This document shows, in pieces, positions 60,922-64,000 of a DNA stretch of 64,000 nt; the first letter of the stretch is position 1; every line of letters starts with the position of its first letter. A model generated the notes under the pieces. That model saw nothing but the letters and a program-made list of their open reading frames with translations. It searched no databases and was not told the DNA's origin. Position numbers and translations under genes: made by a program. The stretch is from Desulfitibacter sp. BRH_c19 (GTDB lineage: Bacteria; Bacillota; DSM-16504; Desulfitibacterales; Desulfitibacteraceae), in assembly GCA_001515945.1 (NCBI GenBank), contig LOER01000016.1, positions 1 through 64,000 on the forward strand, in the 5' to 3' direction.

Positions 60922-61305
60922 ATGCCAAGACCTAGAAAATGGAGAAAAGTATGTTGCCTGCCAGATAGTAACTTGTTTGGCCCACTCAATGCAACAGATT
61001 TAGATACTGAAATAATTATAATGACAGTTGAGGAATATGAAACCATTCGTCTTATAGATTTAGAGGGGATGAAGCAAGAGGAATGCGCTGATCAAATGAA
61101 TGTCGCTCGCACAACTGTCCAGAGGATATACAACGAAGCTCGTATAAAGCTTGCAGATTCTTTAGTTAATGGTAATATTTTGAAGATAGAGGGTGGCGAT
61201 TACAAGCTTTGCGACAAAAGAGAGCAAATCTATGGATGTGGTAGATGCCGCAGACATAGGTTTGAACAGAATTGTCCAGAGGACAAAAGCTCAAAATGTG
61301 ATTAG
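60922..61305 (+). CDS. DUF134 (UPF0251) HTH protein
   Basis: This 127-residue protein has the family start [11 protein letters not shown], the [46 protein letters not shown] helix-turn-helix (sigma70 region 4-like) and a C-terminal cysteine set ([22 protein letters not shown]) that may bind metal. It is a probable DNA-binding regulator with no known targets. Its next gene, 29 bp away, is a Fur paralogue, so a joint metal response is plausible. Confidence 0.9.
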   Translation: MPRPRKWRKVCCLPDSNLFGPLNATDLDTEIIIMTVEEYETIRLIDLEGMKQEECADQMNVARTTVQRIYNEARIKLADSLVNGNILKIEGGDYKLCDKREQIYGCGRCRRHRFEQNCPEDKSSKCD

Positions 61306-61334
61306 CTATAAAAAGTATAAAGGAGTAAATTATA

Positions 61335-61775
61335 GTGAAAAAATCTTTAGAAGTAATTTATCAAAAACTACAAGAAAAAGACTATAAACTTACCCCACAA
61401 CGGAAAACCATTTTAAAGGTATTTTTGGATAATGAACAAAAGCATCTTAGTGCTGAAGACATTTATCAAATTGTTAAAAATCAGTATCCAGAAATAGGCC
61501 TTGCTACAGTTTACAGAACCCTAGATTTACTAGCAGATATTGAAGTATTACAAAAAATGAATTTTGATGATGGTAAGTCTCGCTATGAGTTATCAAGTCA
61601 TGATAAGCATCATCATCACCACTTAATCTGCTTAAAATGTAGCAAAATAATAGAATTTAATGATGATTTGCTTGATGTGTTGGAAAAGGCAATCTATGAA
61701 AAAAAGAGCTTTACTGTCATCAATCATGAATTAAAGTTTTTTGGTTATTGTTCAGAATGTCATTCCGAAAAATAA
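61335..61775 (+). CDS. Fur-family metalloregulator, paralogue 2
   Basis: This 146-residue protein is closely similar to paralogue 1 at 38491: the same LTPQRK..ILKVF helix, ATVYRTLDLLAD, the HHHHHLICLKC cluster and the CSEC tail. It adds a three-residue C-terminal extension. The SD region TATAAAGGAGTAA and the GTG start are also shared, which points to fairly recent duplication or strong selection. It is probably co-transcribed with the DUF134 gene. The metal specificity is not readable. Confidence 0.93.
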   Translation: MKKSLEVIYQKLQEKDYKLTPQRKTILKVFLDNEQKHLSAEDIYQIVKNQYPEIGLATVYRTLDLLADIEVLQKMNFDDGKSRYELSSHDKHHHHHLICLKCSKIIEFNDDLLDVLEKAIYEKKSFTVINHELKFFGYCSECHSEK

Positions 61776-61835
61776 ATATTACGTTATTGCTATTGCGGGC
61801 ATTGATTGGACTATTATTAGAAAGGCGTGGTATCA

Positions 61836-62273
61836 ATGATTAAAGGAATTATATATGCCATCTCTGTTAGCCCAGAGAGAGGACAACTTAAAAAAGAAGT
61901 GTCTGAAGCTAATATAATAGAAGATTATGGAATTGAAAAAGATGGACACGCAGGGAAGTGGGGACGCCAGGTTACTTGTCTTAATTGGGAAAGTGTTCAA
62001 ATGGCCAATAAAGAGCATAAATTGAATGCCGGACCCGGTGATTTTGCAGAAAATATTCTAATTGCTGGCCTGGATTTATCGCGCTTGACTGTTGGAAGCA
62101 AAATCAGATTGGCTATAGATGCAGTATTACAGGTAACTCAAATTGGTAAAGAGGATCATCCTAGTATTGTTAGCAAAACATTTGGAGTAAGCCTTTTACC
62201 AAGCAAAGGTCTGTTTTGTAAAGTTATTAAAGGTGGTAAAATAAAAAAAGGGGATTCTGTAGAACTAATATGA
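61836..62273 (+). CDS. MOSC domain protein
   Basis: This protein of about 145 residues has the MOSC core: a sulfur-carrier domain with YGIEKDGHAGKWGRQVTCLN, a GDFAENI segment and a VGSKIRLAIDAVLQVTQIGK beta-rich end. MOSC proteins bind molybdenum cofactor or act in sulfur transfer. The short type is often next to moa/mog genes, none of which is here. ATG 61836 is preferred, behind AAAGGCG; a GTG nine bases upstream overlaps it. It could serve a molybdo- or tungsto-enzyme such as formate dehydrogenase. Confidence 0.87.
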   Translation: MIKGIIYAISVSPERGQLKKEVSEANIIEDYGIEKDGHAGKWGRQVTCLNWESVQMANKEHKLNAGPGDFAENILIAGLDLSRLTVGSKIRLAIDAVLQVTQIGKEDHPSIVSKTFGVSLLPSKGLFCKVIKGGKIKKGDSVELI

Positions 62274-62310
62274 CCTTAAAACTTCCCACTATTTGAAAAA
62301 ATGATATCAC

Positions 62311-62348
62311 AACCGCCGATTAAGGTTTGTGCGTCTTGATCAGCGGTT
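62311..62348 (+). terminator. Hairpin after the MOSC gene
   Basis: The stem AACCGC/GCGGTT plus inner GATTAAG/CTTGATC is followed by a weak T-rich stretch. It is probably a terminator. Confidence 0.55.
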
Positions 62349-62397
62349 ATTTACTGTTTTGGAGCAAAAATCCTTGAAAGACTACCAATAATATTAG

Positions 62398-62487
62398 CAG
62401 GAATATTATATAGGAAGCAAATATGTATGTAAAGATGGTCCAGTATTTGGTATGGCCGAATTAGAAGAATTACCGGCAGAATATTAG
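62398..62487 (+). pseudogene. Tail remnant of a PyrK-type flavin/iron-sulfur subunit
   Basis: One frame after a stop codon reads for 29 codons and ends at TAG (62485-62487). It contains KYVCKDGPVFGMAELEELP, very like the C-terminal end of dihydroorotate dehydrogenase electron-transfer subunits (CKDGPVF). No start codon and no upstream part of such a gene is in the gap, so it looks like the remains of a lost gene. Confidence 0.5.
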
Positions 62488-62589
62488 TTTTATGGTAAAA
62501 CTAAATCTAAACCTTGCTTTTTTAGGATATATGTGTATAGACTTATATTAATGTACTAAATATATTATACACGAGGGGGTAAGAATCTA

Positions 62590-63939
62590 ATGGTTTCTAT
62601 ACAAGCCACGGGTATGGAACAAATTATTGGTAGCCTGGAACCACCTAATGTATCAAGTGGTTTAATACAAACAGCAGGTGAACATTTAGGTCTTGGTAGT
62701 GATATCATAACAGAATTGATTAAACCGCAAAACATTTACATATTCCGATTGCCCGTAGAAGTCTTTGGAAAAATTATTAATGTTTGGGGTTGTATAGTTC
62801 TTCACAACAATGCACGCGGTCCTTACAAGGGTGGTATTAGATTGGCTAATGATGTTGACGTTTGGGAAACAACAGAGTTAGCTAGACTTATGACTTTAAA
62901 AACTGCTGTGACAGGTATTGAGTTTGGTGGTGGAAAAACTGGGATACGAGTTGATATGCAAGATTTTTATAACTTATTTGCTATAAAAACTAGGAGTTTA
63001 GATTTTGAGAAGGTAATAAAAAGGGCAATTTTTAAGGAATACGGAAGTAAGTTTCGAGCAATGTTAACTAGCCATACTTATATTCCTGCACCAGATATGG
63101 GTTCAAGTGGAGAACAGATGACAGAAATATATAATGCTACAGATGACCCTGCTTCAGTAACTGGGAAACCCGAAGGAGTACATGGTTGGTTATCTGGCAG
63201 AAAAGAGAGTACCGGTTATGGTGTAGCAGTTTCCACAATTGAAACCTTAAAACATTTAGGCATAGAACCATCAAAAGCTAAAATAGCTATTCAAGGTTTT
63301 GGTAACGTGGGTTCTTATACTGCTTATTACCTAGCTGAACAAGGTGTTACTATTGTAGGTGCTAGTGATATTAATGGCGGTGTATATTCTAAAGGTGGCT
63401 TTGATATTGAAAAAATGATGAATTATGCTGAAAAAAAAGGCACTATAGTAGGGTTTTCAGAAGAAGTCATTGACAATGATCAATTATTTAGTTTAGAGGT
63501 AGATGCTCTTTTACCTTGTGCAGCAGGCCATGTACTAAATGAAAGAACATCCAAGCTTGTGCGAGCTAAAGCTGTAGTTTCCGGAGCTAATATGCCTATT
63601 ACTCCAGATGGCATGAATATTCTAGAAGACAAAAAGATATTTGTTTTTCCAGATATAGTAGCAAATTCTGGTGGCGTTATTGCTTCTAATATGGAATACT
63701 CTGGCTCCTTAAGTGCACAACAAAGGAAGAAAGAAACAGTTTTTAATTTTGTTGATTTCATAATTAAGGATACTTTTGTCGATATCCTTGATATAAGCAA
63801 TAAGGAAAAAATCAATTTAACGGAAGCTGCAATTTTGTTGGCTGTTAAACGTATAATTGATTCTATGAGACTAAGAGGCTCTTTAAGCACAACTAGCTGT
63901 GATTTTAATGGCCTATCAAACGGGAAGCATCAACGCTAA
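62590..63939 (+). CDS. gdhA: Glutamate dehydrogenase family protein
   Basis: This 449-residue Glu/Leu/Phe/Val dehydrogenase has GPYKGGIRL with a substrate lysine, LARLMTLKTAVTGIEFGGGKTGI with the catalytic lysine region, YIPAPDMGSSGEQM, the NAD fold IAIQGFGNVGSYTAYYLA, LLPCAAGHVLNE, and FPDIVANSGGVIASNMEY. It interconverts glutamate and 2-oxoglutarate and may be the main ammonium-linked enzyme besides glnA. There is an N-terminal extension of about 30 residues. ATG lies behind CGAGGGGG. Confidence 0.93.
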   Translation: MVSIQATGMEQIIGSLEPPNVSSGLIQTAGEHLGLGSDIITELIKPQNIYIFRLPVEVFGKIINVWGCIVLHNNARGPYKGGIRLANDVDVWETTELARLMTLKTAVTGIEFGGGKTGIRVDMQDFYNLFAIKTRSLDFEKVIKRAIFKEYGSKFRAMLTSHTYIPAPDMGSSGEQMTEIYNATDDPASVTGKPEGVHGWLSGRKESTGYGVAVSTIETLKHLGIEPSKAKIAIQGFGNVGSYTAYYLAEQGVTIVGASDINGGVYSKGGFDIEKMMNYAEKKGTIVGFSEEVIDNDQLFSLEVDALLPCAAGHVLNERTSKLVRAKAVVSGANMPITPDGMNILEDKKIFVFPDIVANSGGVIASNMEYSGSLSAQQRKKETVFNFVDFIIKDTFVDILDISNKEKINLTEAAILLAVKRIIDSMRLRGSLSTTSCDFNGLSNGKHQR

Positions 63940-63973
63940 TTAATGAATTTATAGAATAAAATGTGTACTGAAA

Positions 63974-64000
63974 GCCTGTATCAGCAAGATAGATACAGGC
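63974..64000 (+). terminator. Probable terminator stem at window end
   Basis: GCCTGTATC pairs with GATACAGGC. The window ends at the base of the stem, so any T tract is not visible. Confidence 0.6.

Overview
The window looks like a chromosomal segment of a low-GC, spore-forming, strictly anaerobic member of the Clostridia with acetogenic or syntrophic metabolism. The evidence is AT-rich DNA with strong Shine-Dalgarno sites, a complete carbonyl-branch Wood-Ljungdahl cluster, a methylmalonyl-CoA module, sporulation genes (a 22-codon spoVM and a spoVB), DnaD/DnaI-type replication proteins, a T-box leader, and a B12-dependent ribonucleotide reductase. I see no prophage, insertion sequence, CRISPR array or rRNA operon. 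I do not assign a species.

Layout. 1-600: six tRNA genes (Pro, Glu, Val, Asp, Thr, then Gln after a terminator); the array probably continues upstream. 684-1532: DegV. 2188-13227: cooC-acsA-acsB-acsC-acsV-cooC2-acsD-acsE, followed by a fused methylene-tetrahydrofolate reductase (13588-15138). Together these carry methylene-THF to methyl-THF, to the corrinoid protein, and to acetyl-CoA with CO. 15238-21915: an unknown protein, a T-box-controlled Lrp-type regulator plus aminotransferase, a P-loop/Asp23-like protein, TrkA, and DnaD/DnaI-like helicase-loading proteins. 22009-24106: a LarA-superfamily protein and a PduL phosphotransacylase. 24168-24425: tRNA-Arg with a structured RNA directly behind it. 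24607-26509: DUF3786 protein and S-adenosylhomocysteinase. 26583-33775: succinyl-CoA ligase, methylmalonyl-CoA mutase (two subunits), epimerase, two-subunit fumarase and malic enzyme, which form most of a pyruvate/propionate interconversion route.

33851-39626: a PlsY-like membrane protein, spoVM, a second copy of the structured RNA, a TIGR04086 membrane protein, a three-gene acyl-CoA-dehydratase-activase-type operon, a Fur regulator and folE. 39657-49122: small zinc-ribbon and DUF4264 proteins, surE, spoVB, an EF-G paralogue, ddl and a UPF0182 protein. 49134-56388: nrdJ, a 2-hydroxyacid dehydrogenase, an FAD protein and glnA. 56521-60760: a sensor kinase and NtrC-type activator followed by a zinc-ribbon/TPR membrane protein behind a textbook sigma-54 promoter with two upstream dyads. 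60922-63939: a DUF134 regulator, a second Fur paralogue, a MOSC protein, a decayed gene tail and glutamate dehydrogenase.

The most novel-looking items are three. First, a two-copy structured RNA, one copy behind tRNA-Arg and one behind spoVM, with compensatory base changes between copies. Second, the self-contained kinase/activator/sigma-54/TPR unit. Third, the ATP-driven reductase-like operon that lacks its substrate enzyme. All functions are read from sequence patterns; no database search was run.
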